Source: Oscillospiraceae bacterium (GTDB lineage: Bacteria > Bacillota_A > Clostridia > Oscillospirales > Ruminococcaceae). Taken from it: DNA of 7,853 nucleotides. The stretch's first letter is position 1. Every line of letters starts with the position of its first letter. The DNA lies in contig JAGBFE010000068.1 of the NCBI GenBank assembly GCA_018109965.1, forward strand, positions 1 through 7,853. Direction: 5' to 3'. This document shows, in pieces, positions 1-6,390 of the stretch. The notes under the pieces were generated by a model. It saw only the letters and a list, made by a program, of their open reading frames with translations, had not been told where the DNA came from and made no database searches. A program made the translations under genes and the position numbers.

Positions 1-851
1 AGGATATCAATGATAATATCACCGATGATTTCCTGTTTTGCCGTAATTGTATCTCCCACTTTTTCCTTGAATCCGATAGCAACAAGCGGAATGGAAATTG
101 GCATTTTAATGCTTTTTTCGGTGTAAACAATTTCGTCAGGTTCTTCGATTTTTTTGCGCACAACCTGGTGTTTTTCAGTGCTGAAGCCTGCACGTTCCAC
201 AGCATCAACAAGCTGCTGCTGTGTGATGTTTCCCGCTACTGAAAGCAGCATTTCGCTTGGTGAATAAAATGCTTCGGCACATTTGTACAGCATTTCCGGT
301 GTGATTTCGGCAATGCTTTCCACACTGCCTGCAATATCTTCCTTAACGGAATGATTGTGATACAAGCCCTCAAGAATACCGAAAAGCACGCGCCATGATG
401 CGCTGTCGTCATACATTTTTATTTCCTGCCCGATTATACCCTGTTCCTTTGCAACAGTTTCCTTTGTAAAGTAAGGCTGTGTAACAAAGGAAAGGAGAAT
501 ATCAAGGGATTCATTTATTTTATCTGTTGCAGAAAAGATGTAGCAGGTTTTGTCAAAGCTGGTAAAAGCATTTGCATTTGCGCCTGTTTTTGCAAATTTT
601 TCAAAGGCATCGCCGTCTTCGTTTTCAAACATTTTGTGTTCGAGGAAATGCGCAATGCCTGCAGGCACGGTGTATTCCTCCCCGTCAACAGAAAACTGGC
701 GGTTTATGGAACCGAAATTTGTGGCAAACACTGCGTGGATGCCATTGTGCTTTGGCATTGGATAGCACGCAATTGTGAGACCGCAGTCGGTTTTGATAAG
801 ACTGTACTGTTCGTTCAGTACATCACTTTTTATAATTTTTATATCCTGCAT
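1..851 (-). CDS. ymfH: M16 family zinc metallopeptidase, YmfH-like (partial, C-terminus beyond left edge)
   Basis: Translating the minus strand from the ATG at 851-849 gives 283 residues that stay open to the window edge; the family is usually about 430 residues, so roughly the last third is missing. The N-terminal M16 domain has the inverted zinc motif HFLEH at residues 68-72 (two His ligands, Glu71 as catalytic base), followed by KMFE. The segment KEQGIIGQEIKMYDD begins near residue 135; the distal zinc-ligand Glu of the family should lie here (E136 and E143 are candidates). The motif predicts an active peptidase, but the substrate is unknown. The gene starts 10 bases after the stop of the ymfF-like gene, and its Shine-Dalgarno AAGGAT (863-858) overlaps that stop, which suggests translational coupling. 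In Bacillus subtilis the order is ymfF-ymfH-ymfI, and database names link the pair to EF-P 5-aminopentanol modification. No signal peptide is seen, so it is probably cytoplasmic. Confidence 0.93.
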   Translation of the reverse strand, partial: MQDIKIIKSDVLNEQYSLIKTDCGLTIACYPMPKHNGIHAVFATNFGSINRQFSVDGEEYTVPAGIAHFLEHKMFENEDGDAFEKFAKTGANANAFTSFDKTCYIFSATDKINESLDILLSFVTQPYFTKETVAKEQGIIGQEIKMYDDSASWRVLFGILEGLYHNHSVKEDIAGSVESIAEITPEMLYKCAEAFYSPSEMLLSVAGNITQQQLVDAVERAGFSTEKHQVVRKKIEEPDEIVYTEKSIKMPISIPLVAIGFKEKVGDTITAKQEIIGDIIIDI

Positions 852-861
852 AACAATATCC

Positions 862-2112
862 TTATTTAGTAAGTTTATATACAACGTTGAGATGCAAAAG
901 GCTGAGCACATCTTTTATCTGCTGTGCTGTAACAGCTTCCACCTTTTCTTTTGCCTGCTGCGGAGAAACATTTGTGCCCCGCACTGCTTCGTTGAGATAC
1001 CATGCTTCAAGACCGTGGAGACCATCATAGATTGCATCAAGGCTGTTGAGCAGCACAAGCTTTGTCTCGTTGATTTCCTGGTCGGTAATTTCGCCGTTTA
1101 TAAGGTCGCTGAGCTCTTTCCGGATTGCTGCAACCGTTTTGTCACAGTTTTCGTGCTCAACACCCGAATCAACACGCATTGAAGCGGTGAAACCATTGTA
1201 AGCCGCTGCACAGTAATAGCAAAGGCTCTGTTTTTCCCTTACATTTTTAAACAGCCTGCTGCTTGCTGTGCCGCCAAAAATGCTGCTTGCCACCAGCATT
1301 ACATAGCGTTCATCTTCTGTAAGCTGTCTTTCGGTTGTATAGAACAGACAAACCTTGCCCTGAACAATATCAAGACTTTCGCTGAAGTTTTCCACTTCTG
1401 TTTTTGGCATAACCTCAATAGGCAGAATCTGTGCTGTGCATTCCTTGCGGTCTGCAAATGCAGCTGTGAATTTTTCGGTAATTGTTTTATCTTCGTCAGC
1501 TGTAACAAAAATTTCCACAATGCTGTCAGCAATCAGCTGTTTGTAGCACTCATAAAGTGCCTGCGGTGTAATGCCGTCAATATCTTCAAGATAACCAAGA
1601 CGTTCAACACCGTTTTTGCTGTCCTTAAAGAATTTACGCTGTGCATTTTTCACACAGTAACCGCGTTTGTCATTGATTTCGCCTTCTATTTCTTCGCGGA
1701 GCTTGAACTTTTCAACCTCCAGCCAGTCAGCGATAAAGCCGCCGTCTTCAACACATGGGCGGAAGATGACACCAAGGATAACGTCAGTCATTTCGGCAAG
1801 CAGGTCCTCGCCGTTCAGACAGTACTGGTTTCTGATGCCCTGAATTGTAAAACGCAGATATCTGTTCTGACCCACAACAGCTGTTGCGGCAGAAAAGCTT
1901 GCACCATACATACTGCTGAGCTTCTTTGAAAACATGCACATATCAGGATAGTCCTGATAACCGCGTTCCAGAAGTGTTGGCAGCACCGCATACATTGTTG
2001 CCTTTTCTCTGTCGTTAGGTACAATAAAGCTTACACTTATACGGTTGCGTTTAAATTTGTCCCCCGGCAAAAAAGTGAGGGAAACATTGTTGTGTATAGA
2101 TTTTCTTTCCAT
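862..2112 (-). CDS. ymfF: M16 family peptidase-like protein lacking the zinc motif, YmfF-like
   Basis: This complete protein has 416 residues, close to the usual family length. The place where an active M16 enzyme has HxxEH reads LPTLLERGYQDYP (residues 44-56), so both zinc histidines are missing and it should not be hydrolytic alone. The C-terminal half has SSRLFKNVREKQSLCYY (residues 284-300). It includes Arg292 and Tyr299, matching the conserved Arg/Tyr pair of M16B proteins. In characterised M16B heterodimers one subunit gives the zinc site and the other the Arg/Tyr pair, so I infer that this protein partners the YmfH-like product encoded just downstream. The start ATG is preceded by GGAG (2121-2118) with five bases of spacing, and there is a sigma-A-type promoter at 2202-2174. 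No signal peptide or membrane segment is visible. Assignment to the YmfF family is firm; its cellular role is not established here. Confidence 0.92.
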   Translation of the reverse strand: MERKSIHNNVSLTFLPGDKFKRNRISVSFIVPNDREKATMYAVLPTLLERGYQDYPDMCMFSKKLSSMYGASFSAATAVVGQNRYLRFTIQGIRNQYCLNGEDLLAEMTDVILGVIFRPCVEDGGFIADWLEVEKFKLREEIEGEINDKRGYCVKNAQRKFFKDSKNGVERLGYLEDIDGITPQALYECYKQLIADSIVEIFVTADEDKTITEKFTAAFADRKECTAQILPIEVMPKTEVENFSESLDIVQGKVCLFYTTERQLTEDERYVMLVASSIFGGTASSRLFKNVREKQSLCYYCAAAYNGFTASMRVDSGVEHENCDKTVAAIRKELSDLINGEITDQEINETKLVLLNSLDAIYDGLHGLEAWYLNEAVRGTNVSPQQAKEKVEAVTAQQIKDVLSLLHLNVVYKLTK

Positions 2113-2173
2113 ATTTTCTCCGTATATAAAAGATAAATTTTTATCGTATATAATTGTATATTACTAAATAGTT

Positions 2174-2202
2174 ATTTTACCAAATATTATGCAGTAAATC
2201 AA
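2174..2202 (-). promoter_or_regulatory. Predicted sigma-A-type promoter for the ymfF-ymfH operon
   Basis: On the minus strand TTGATT (2202-2197) and TAAAAT (2179-2174) are separated by 17 bases. Each differs from consensus at few positions. The predicted start near 2167 gives a leader of about 55 bases before the ATG at 2112. The region is very AT-rich, so chance matches are possible. Confidence 0.5.
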
Positions 2203-2245
2203 ACAATTGAGCAAAATTTTTATAAAATATACACATCACAGCAAA

Positions 2246-2287
2246 ACCCGCAATTTCGCAGGTATATTTTACCTTGAAATCACGGGT
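2246..2287 (-). terminator. Long hairpin terminator after the aspartate-kinase-like gene
   Basis: It lies 6 bases after the stop codon on the minus strand. The arms are ACCCG, TG, ATTTC and AGGTA against TACCT, GAAAT, TG and CGGGT, with loop AAATA and a small A/GC interruption. The TG/TG step can form two G-U wobbles in minus-strand RNA but becomes CA/CA mismatches in plus-strand RNA, so the hairpin favours termination of the minus-strand gene. The U tract is short (TTTT then GC). Confidence 0.65.
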
Positions 2288-2293
2288 CTGATG

Positions 2294-3205
2294 TTATTTG
2301 CCTATAAGATTTTTATGAATTGCGTGGATTGCTTTATCGGCCTGGGATTTTTCCACAACAAGTGATATTTTAACTTCGCTTGTAAAAATCATCATAATGT
2401 TGATATCACTCTCATAAAGCACTCTGAGCACCTTTGTGGCAATGCCTTTTTGTGTGTGGAACCCTGCGCCCATAACAGAAATTTTTGCTACATCTTCGCT
2501 GACAAACAGATTTTTATACTGCAGATTCTGCTGTTCTGACAACAACAGCTTTTCCACCTTTTTTCTGTCTTCCCGTCTTATACAAAAGCTGATGTCCTGC
2601 TGGCCTCCGTTTGCCGCAGGCAGCATAATTGAATCGATAAATACATCTGCATCACTGAGGGTTCTGAAAATATTGTAGGTGGCACCTTTTTGGTCCGGAA
2701 TTTCGGTAAGTGTTACAACCAGGATATCGGTATCCTTTGACATACTTTTGATAATGTTTTCGTCCATTGCGGTAACCTCCTTGACAGTTGTGCCCTCACT
2801 GTCAGCAAGGGACATAATTTCCATACGGACACTGTTGCGTTTTGCAAGGTTAAAGTCATAGTAGCTGATTTCGTTGTATCCGTTGACCGAAAGTTCCTGG
2901 GCTGATTCATAGTCAAGTTCTTTAAGTTTTACTGCCTCATCATAAATATTGGGGTCAACAGAATATATGGCACGTTTTACATAAAACTGACATTTTTCCG
3001 CATAAAGTTTTTTTGCGGACAAAATAGCCTGTTCCGTTGGGTTGTCGCAGAATACAAATGCAACATTTTCAATTTCAATGCCACAGGCATTGGCCGTATG
3101 GGAAAAAACCATAACCTTGTATCCCAATGCCAACTCTCTGTCGCAGGATTGTTTTACCAGTTCCCTGTCGGAAAAATCTTTGATGTATTTTACAATATAA
3201 GCCAT
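2294..3205 (-). CDS. Degenerate aspartate-kinase-derived protein with two ACT domains, probably not a kinase
   Basis: This is a complete 303-residue protein; aspartate kinases usually have about 400 or more. The last half is plainly aspartokinase. ACT1 spans about residues 158-222 (TEIPDQKGATYNIF, 167-180, and DISFCI). ACT2 spans about 238-303 (VAKISVMGAGFHTQKGIATK, then FTSEVKISLVVE). Before these, YSVDPNIYDEAVKLKELDYE (81-100) matches the end of the kinase domain, where active enzymes read YTADPRI..A.KL.EISY. The first 40 residues still echo the kinase start (IVKYIKDF, then GYKVMVFSHTA), but the phosphate-binding KFGG(T/S)S is absent. About 100 residues of the catalytic core are missing, and the GRGGSD and YTDVDG nucleotide motifs are replaced. 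I infer a non-catalytic amino-acid-binding regulator, perhaps sensing Lys or Thr or partnering a true aspartokinase. It is transcribed alone: own promoter, own terminator, about 25-base leader, and no clear Shine-Dalgarno. An intact reading frame argues against a recent pseudogene. Confidence 0.82.
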   Translation of the reverse strand: MAYIVKYIKDFSDRELVKQSCDRELALGYKVMVFSHTANACGIEIENVAFVFCDNPTEQAILSAKKLYAEKCQFYVKRAIYSVDPNIYDEAVKLKELDYESAQELSVNGYNEISYYDFNLAKRNSVRMEIMSLADSEGTTVKEVTAMDENIIKSMSKDTDILVVTLTEIPDQKGATYNIFRTLSDADVFIDSIMLPAANGGQQDISFCIRREDRKKVEKLLLSEQQNLQYKNLFVSEDVAKISVMGAGFHTQKGIATKVLRVLYESDINIMMIFTSEVKISLVVEKSQADKAIHAIHKNLIGK

Positions 3206-3236
3206 ATAAAAACCAGCTTTCTGTATTTATGACATC

Positions 3237-3265
3237 ATTATACAATTATTGGCATAGGTTTTCAA
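3237..3265 (-). promoter_or_regulatory. Near-consensus sigma-A promoter for the aspartate-kinase-like gene
   Basis: TTGAAA (3265-3260) and a perfect TATAAT (3242-3237) are separated by 17 bases on the minus strand. Transcription should start near 3230, leaving about 25 bases before the ATG at 3205. It sits just beyond the terminator of the upstream PBP gene, as expected for an independent transcription unit. Confidence 0.75.
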
Positions 3266-3287
3266 CTTATACCGCAATACATCACAC

Positions 3288-3323
3288 AAACAAAAGGCAG
3301 ACTGCACAGCAGTCCGCCTTTTT
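3288..3323 (-). terminator. Intrinsic terminator after the penicillin-binding protein gene
   Basis: The stem is 3296-3305 against 3309-3318: ten pairs, nine Watson-Crick and one G-U, closed by a three-base loop. On the minus strand it is followed by TTTTGTTT, and it lies 22 bases past the PBP stop codon. On the plus strand it is followed by five T, so it could also stop transcription from the other direction. Confidence 0.85.
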
Positions 3324-3340
3324 CAATATAATATTAACAA

Positions 3341-5626
3341 TCAGTGCATTGTGCAGTAACCAGGCATATTATCTTCAGTGTAATAGCCCTGGAATCTTAT
3401 CGGACATCCGTCCCCTGCAAGCATACCTGAATCTTCACAGTAGTCGTGTGTAACTACATTTTCAGCTACAGGGAAGCTCTTGATTGGAAGATTTTTCTGT
3501 GCAGCGTTCATAACGTTGCGCCATGAAGTTGTAGGCGGATGTGTGCGGTAGTTAACACTGAGTTCAATCTGGTCATCATAACCCCACCAGGTTGCTGTGC
3601 TGTAATAAGGTGTAAGACCGATAAACCAGTGGTCCTTGTTGTCGGAAGTTGTACCTGTTTTGCCCACAGAATCCATACGTTCAGTATAAAGGCCATAACC
3701 TGTGCCTGCTTCTTTTGTAATAGGGTTGAAATAACGCAGTGTACCGCGGAGCATACGGTTCATAATGTATGCTGTTTCTTCGCTGATTGCCTGAACAGTT
3801 GTAACTTCTGTTTCCAGCAGAATTTCTCCTGAAGCAGTTTCAACAGTTGTATAACAGTAAGGTGTTGTGTAAACGCCTTCGTTGCCGAATATTGCGTATG
3901 CAGCAGCCATTTCCAGCGGAGAAATACCATAAGTGAGAGAACCCAATGCCAGTGGACCAAGGTTTTCGTCATTATACTGTCTGTTGTCTTCTTTGGAAAC
4001 AAGAGAAGAAATATGCAGTGTATCTTCAAGGAAGCTGAATGAACTTTCCACGCCAAGATAGCTGAGTGTTTTTACTGCAACCGTATTGAGAGATTTTGCC
4101 AAAGCTTTTGCTACAGGAATATTTGTTTCTGTATAAGTTCTGCTGTAGTTCTGCGGCCATGGTCTTGGTTCTTCATTAGGGTCATTTTCATCGTCTTTTC
4201 TCTCTTCAAGCCAGTTGTCTTCAATACCAAGAGAATAATGAATATATCCATAATCCAAAGCAAGAGCATATGCGCCGATAGGTTTCATTGTTGAACCTAC
4301 AGGACGTACAGAGTCAACAGCACGGTTAAGTGAACGGTCAGCTGTTTTTTCGCCAAGGCCGCCAACAACACCCACAATTTTGCCGTTGTAGTCAACAGAA
4401 ACCATAGCAGCCTGTGGTGTTATGATTTTTTCTTCGCCTGTCTGCTTGTCTTTCACTTTTGCTTCTTTTGCATATTTGCTGAATGTGCCGCTTTCATCGG
4501 AAAATTCTTTTTCCATTGCATTCTGCACATTAGGGTTAACTGTTGTGTAAATTCTTAAACCGCCGCTGTAAACCAGTTTTGTAGCATCGGATTTTGTCAT
4601 ACCGTTTTCGGTCTGCAGGTCTTCGATAACCCTGTCAAGCACCATATCGGTAAAATAGCTGTTTACAGTTTCGCTTGCAACAGTTTCTTCGCTTGTAGCG
4701 ATAACCAGTTCGTCATCAATAGCATCATCAAACTCTTCCTGAGTGATTTTGCCCTGCTGAAGCATAAAATAAAGAATATCGTTACGTCTTTCGATATTGT
4801 TTTCAGGGTTGGCAATAGGGCTGTAATAAGTTGGTGCCTTTGTAACAGCAGCGATTGTTGCTGCTTCGGCAAGGGTAACTTCGCTTATATCCTTGTCAAA
4901 ATAAGCATTTGCACCTGCCTGCACACCGCCAAGCTGACCCGAAAGACGCAGGGTGTTGAGATATGCTTCAAGAATAATATCCTTTGTATAGTTTTTTTCC
5001 AGCATAAACGCACGGAAAATTTCCCTTATCTTACGGAATGCACCGCCAAGACCGTCGGAATCCATATCGTCGGTAAGGTTTTTTACAAGCTGCTGTGTAA
5101 TTGTGGAAGCACCCTGTTTTGAGCTGAACAGCTTGATTGGTGTATATTCGTTGATTGCAGCAGCAATTGTACGGGTGATGTTTACACCCTTGTGCTCGTA
5201 AAAATCCTTGTCCTCTACTGCAATAAATGCATCGATAACGTAAGGAGAAATATCCTCAAGGTCAACCCATACTCGGTTTTCTGTGTCGTTTCTCAGACGC
5301 TGATATTCCAGATATGTGCCCGGATTTTCAGGGTCTTCGTAGTAAAGGATTGTTGTGTATGCCAGCTTGATATCGTTGAGATTAAGCCACATATCATCGT
5401 TTTCAGTTACTTTTACAAGATATGATGCCAGCCATACTGCCGCAACAGAGAAAACCATTACACCTATACATACCAGAACACCGCACCAGTAAAGGATATT
5501 TTTGATAAGCTTGTTTTTATCTGTTTTCTTTTTTGAACCGGATGAGGTAGCTGTGCCGTCAGTCTTTTTTGTACGGACTGTCTTTTGGGCTGCAGCCGGT
5601 TTTTTTTCATACTTTTTGATAGCCAT
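3341..5626 (-). CDS. Class A penicillin-binding protein (bifunctional glycosyltransferase/transpeptidase, PBP1A-like)
   Basis: This complete protein of 761 residues polymerises glycan strands from lipid II and cross-links their peptides outside the membrane. It has a Lys-rich cytoplasmic tail (about 1-43) and one membrane segment (about 44-70). The GT51 glycosyltransferase domain carries EDKDFYEH (138-145, Glu138 catalytic), QGASTITQQLVKN (171-183), RKIRE (198-202) and KDIILEAYLNT (215-225). The transpeptidase domain has all three motifs: STMK (445-448, Ser445 nucleophile), SLN (512-514) and KTGTT (656-660). The tail is C..SG.LA...CP, then PGYC..H, with Cys730, Cys741 and Cys758. The gene is monocistronic: a terminator follows, and the divergent BofC-like gene lies upstream. 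The only in-frame ATG that keeps the membrane segment is at 5626. Its Shine-Dalgarno is strong but only two bases away, which is unusually close. The functional class is certain; which named paralogue it matches is not. Confidence 0.97.
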   Translation of the reverse strand: MAIKKYEKKPAAAQKTVRTKKTDGTATSSGSKKKTDKNKLIKNILYWCGVLVCIGVMVFSVAAVWLASYLVKVTENDDMWLNLNDIKLAYTTILYYEDPENPGTYLEYQRLRNDTENRVWVDLEDISPYVIDAFIAVEDKDFYEHKGVNITRTIAAAINEYTPIKLFSSKQGASTITQQLVKNLTDDMDSDGLGGAFRKIREIFRAFMLEKNYTKDIILEAYLNTLRLSGQLGGVQAGANAYFDKDISEVTLAEAATIAAVTKAPTYYSPIANPENNIERRNDILYFMLQQGKITQEEFDDAIDDELVIATSEETVASETVNSYFTDMVLDRVIEDLQTENGMTKSDATKLVYSGGLRIYTTVNPNVQNAMEKEFSDESGTFSKYAKEAKVKDKQTGEEKIITPQAAMVSVDYNGKIVGVVGGLGEKTADRSLNRAVDSVRPVGSTMKPIGAYALALDYGYIHYSLGIEDNWLEERKDDENDPNEEPRPWPQNYSRTYTETNIPVAKALAKSLNTVAVKTLSYLGVESSFSFLEDTLHISSLVSKEDNRQYNDENLGPLALGSLTYGISPLEMAAAYAIFGNEGVYTTPYCYTTVETASGEILLETEVTTVQAISEETAYIMNRMLRGTLRYFNPITKEAGTGYGLYTERMDSVGKTGTTSDNKDHWFIGLTPYYSTATWWGYDDQIELSVNYRTHPPTTSWRNVMNAAQKNLPIKSFPVAENVVTHDYCEDSGMLAGDGCPIRFQGYYTEDNMPGYCTMH

Positions 5627-5628
5627 TA

Positions 5629-5634
5629 CCTCCC
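5629..5634 (-). promoter_or_regulatory. Unusually close ribosome binding site of the PBP gene
   Basis: The minus strand reads GGGAGG TA ATG, which leaves only two bases between the Shine-Dalgarno core and the start codon; five to nine are usual. An in-frame TAG blocks any upstream start, and no in-frame ATG, GTG or TTG follows before the membrane segment. The close spacing therefore appears real and may lower or condition translation. Confidence 0.6.
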
Positions 5635-5640
5635 ATTTAA

Positions 5641-5657
5641 TACATAAAAGCTATGTA
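5641..5657 (-). repeat. Inverted repeat at the predicted 5' end of the PBP transcript
   Basis: TACATA (5641-5646) and TATGTA (5652-5657) are perfect inverted copies around a five-base loop. If the predicted promoter at 5692-5666 is right, the transcript starts near 5659, so this would be a short stem-loop at its very 5' end, 7 bases upstream of the Shine-Dalgarno. It may stabilise the RNA, mark a protein-binding site, or be chance in AT-rich DNA. Confidence 0.4.
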
Positions 5658-5665
5658 TGTGATAT

Positions 5666-5692
5666 ATTGTATCATTTTTGCAAAACCGTCAA
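5666..5692 (-). promoter_or_regulatory. Possible promoter of the PBP gene
   Basis: The minus strand has TTGACG (5692-5687) and TACAAT (5671-5666) with a 15-base spacer. Both boxes are good, but the spacer is shorter than the usual 16-18, so the promoter may be weak or activator-dependent. It lies in the 91-base spacer shared with the divergent small gene. Confidence 0.4.
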
Positions 5693-5717
5693 TAATAACA
5701 TAAAGCGAGGTTATATT

Positions 5718-6020
5718 ATGAAAAAACTGATTGTTGCACTTTCTACAATATTTTGTACCATTTTAATAATAGTAAGCATTTATAACCTTATTCCGTCAAA
5801 GGCAGATGATACTCCACAGCCGGCCTCTGAACCCCTTTATATTGTGGCAGATTACAAAGGCAAGGTTGCCGTGTTTGAAAGCATTGATGACAATCCTCTG
5901 ATTGTGTATGACATATACACCCATCTTTTGCCGGAAAACGACATCGAACTGCTGCGCAAAGGTATAAAAATCAGCTCTGATGCTCAGCTTCAAAGCTGCC
6001 TTGAAGACCTTGGGCTGTAG
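5718..6020 (+). CDS. Small membrane-anchored protein with BofC C-terminal-like domain
   Basis: From the ATG at 5718 this gives 100 residues. GAGG (5707-5710) lies seven bases upstream. A longer in-frame reading from 5502 is rejected because it would run antisense through the PBP start. Residues 4-24 form a hydrophobic N-terminal segment after MKK, with no lipobox cysteine or clear signal-peptidase site, so it is probably a membrane anchor. After a Pro/Ser/Asp-rich linker (28-38), residues 40-100 form one compact domain: YIVADYKGKVAVFE, then YDIYTHLLPENDIELLRKGI, then a short C-terminal helix. This pattern resembles the BofC C-terminal domain and small clostridial proteins of unknown role. In Bacillus, BofC acts in the sigma-K sporulation checkpoint by restraining SpoIVB, but this protein lacks a BofC N-terminal domain, so that role should not be transferred. 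It is divergent from the PBP gene. A possible promoter (TTGTAT 5667-5672, AATAAT 5691-5696) is weak. Confidence 0.8.
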   Translation: MKKLIVALSTIFCTILIIVSIYNLIPSKADDTPQPASEPLYIVADYKGKVAVFESIDDNPLIVYDIYTHLLPENDIELLRKGIKISSDAQLQSCLEDLGL

Positions 6021-6154
6021 TTTTTTGCTGTCATTATATTAACAAAACATTGTTACCAAGTTGTAAACACAGTATATCCAATTTTAAAATTATAAATGTT
6101 CCATACAATTATACTTTTTTTAATATAAAAATTCAACACTAAAAATATGACAAT

Positions 6155-6183
6155 TTGGTGTCGTGAAACTATGACTATACAAT
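6155..6183 (+). promoter_or_regulatory. Weak promoter candidate inside the intergenic region
   Basis: TTGGTG (6155-6160) and TACAAT (6178-6183) are separated by 17 bases. The -10 box is good but the -35 box matches at only three positions. It would direct RNA from about 6190 into the hairpin region described at 6239-6278. Confidence 0.25.
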
Positions 6184-6238
6184 GTGATACAATCTGACCT
6201 CATAACAGAGCACTGCGTTTTGCATGTTTTTGCAGTAT

Positions 6239-6278
6239 ACCTTTATGCTGTATATCACAGTACACAGGTTATTTTTTT
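6239..6278 (+). terminator. Possible weak terminator in the intergenic region
   Basis: ACCT (6239-6242) pairs with AGGT (6266-6269), and an inner CTGT pairs with ACAG around loop ATATC. Seven T follow at 6272-6278. The stem is interrupted and not GC-rich, so termination would be partial at best. It could end the BofC-like transcript or a short intergenic RNA. Confidence 0.35.
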
Positions 6279-6309
6279 AACAATTCAGTTGTCTTTCACC
6301 CTTTGTTTA

Positions 6310-6338
6310 TTGATTATTTAATTATTGTATGATATACT
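6310..6338 (+). promoter_or_regulatory. Predicted sigma-A promoter for the FkbH-like gene
   Basis: TTGATT (6310-6315) and TATACT (6333-6338) are separated by exactly 17 bases. Transcription should start near 6345, giving a leader of about 46 bases before the TTG start at 6391. This suggests that the FkbH-like gene is the first gene of its own operon. Confidence 0.65.
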
Positions 6339-6376
6339 TTAAAAGGTGTATTATGCACTTTTATACATTAATTGAC

Positions 6377-6382
6377 AAGGAG
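6377..6382 (+). promoter_or_regulatory. Ribosome binding site that fixes the TTG start
   Basis: AAGGAG lies eight bases before the TTG at 6391. In-frame GTG (6382) and TTG (6385) codons also occur, but they overlap or nearly touch the Shine-Dalgarno, so TTG 6391 is the best start. Confidence 0.8.
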
Positions 6383-6390
6383 TGTTGAAA

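Larger units (their letters stand above)
6021..6390. other. AT-rich intergenic region of 370 bases
   Basis: There is no convincing coding sequence on either strand. The left part (6021-6150) is AT-rich with short palindromes such as AATTTTAAAATT, and there is no clear terminator directly after the BofC-like gene. The middle part (6155-6278) has a weak promoter-like pair and two possible hairpins, the second ending in seven T. The right part (6310-6390) holds a good promoter and the ribosome binding site of the FkbH-like gene. Confidence 0.7.

Noticed and set aside
775..1182. Plus-strand open frame of 135 codons rich in Cys and Phe
   Set aside because: It lies antisense to the well-supported ymfF-like and ymfH-like genes, has no domain-like pattern and no ribosome binding site that I can see.
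3206..3340. Possible lysine riboswitch or T-box upstream of the aspartate-kinase-like gene
   Set aside because: The space is filled by the PBP terminator and a near-consensus promoter whose predicted leader is only about 25 bases.
5607..5636. Nine-codon minus-strand frame overlapping the PBP start
   Set aside because: Its ATG overlaps the Shine-Dalgarno itself and no separate ribosome binding site precedes it; it is most likely chance.
5502..5717. N-terminal extension of the BofC-like protein from an earlier ATG
   Set aside because: It would overlap the PBP start and promoter antisense. The ATG at 5718 has a fitting Shine-Dalgarno and begins a typical MKK membrane anchor.
6341..6362. Imperfect inverted repeat AAAAG/CTTTT next to the predicted FkbH transcription start
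   Set aside because: It is short, AT-rich and needs a bulge; such repeats are expected by chance in this spacer.
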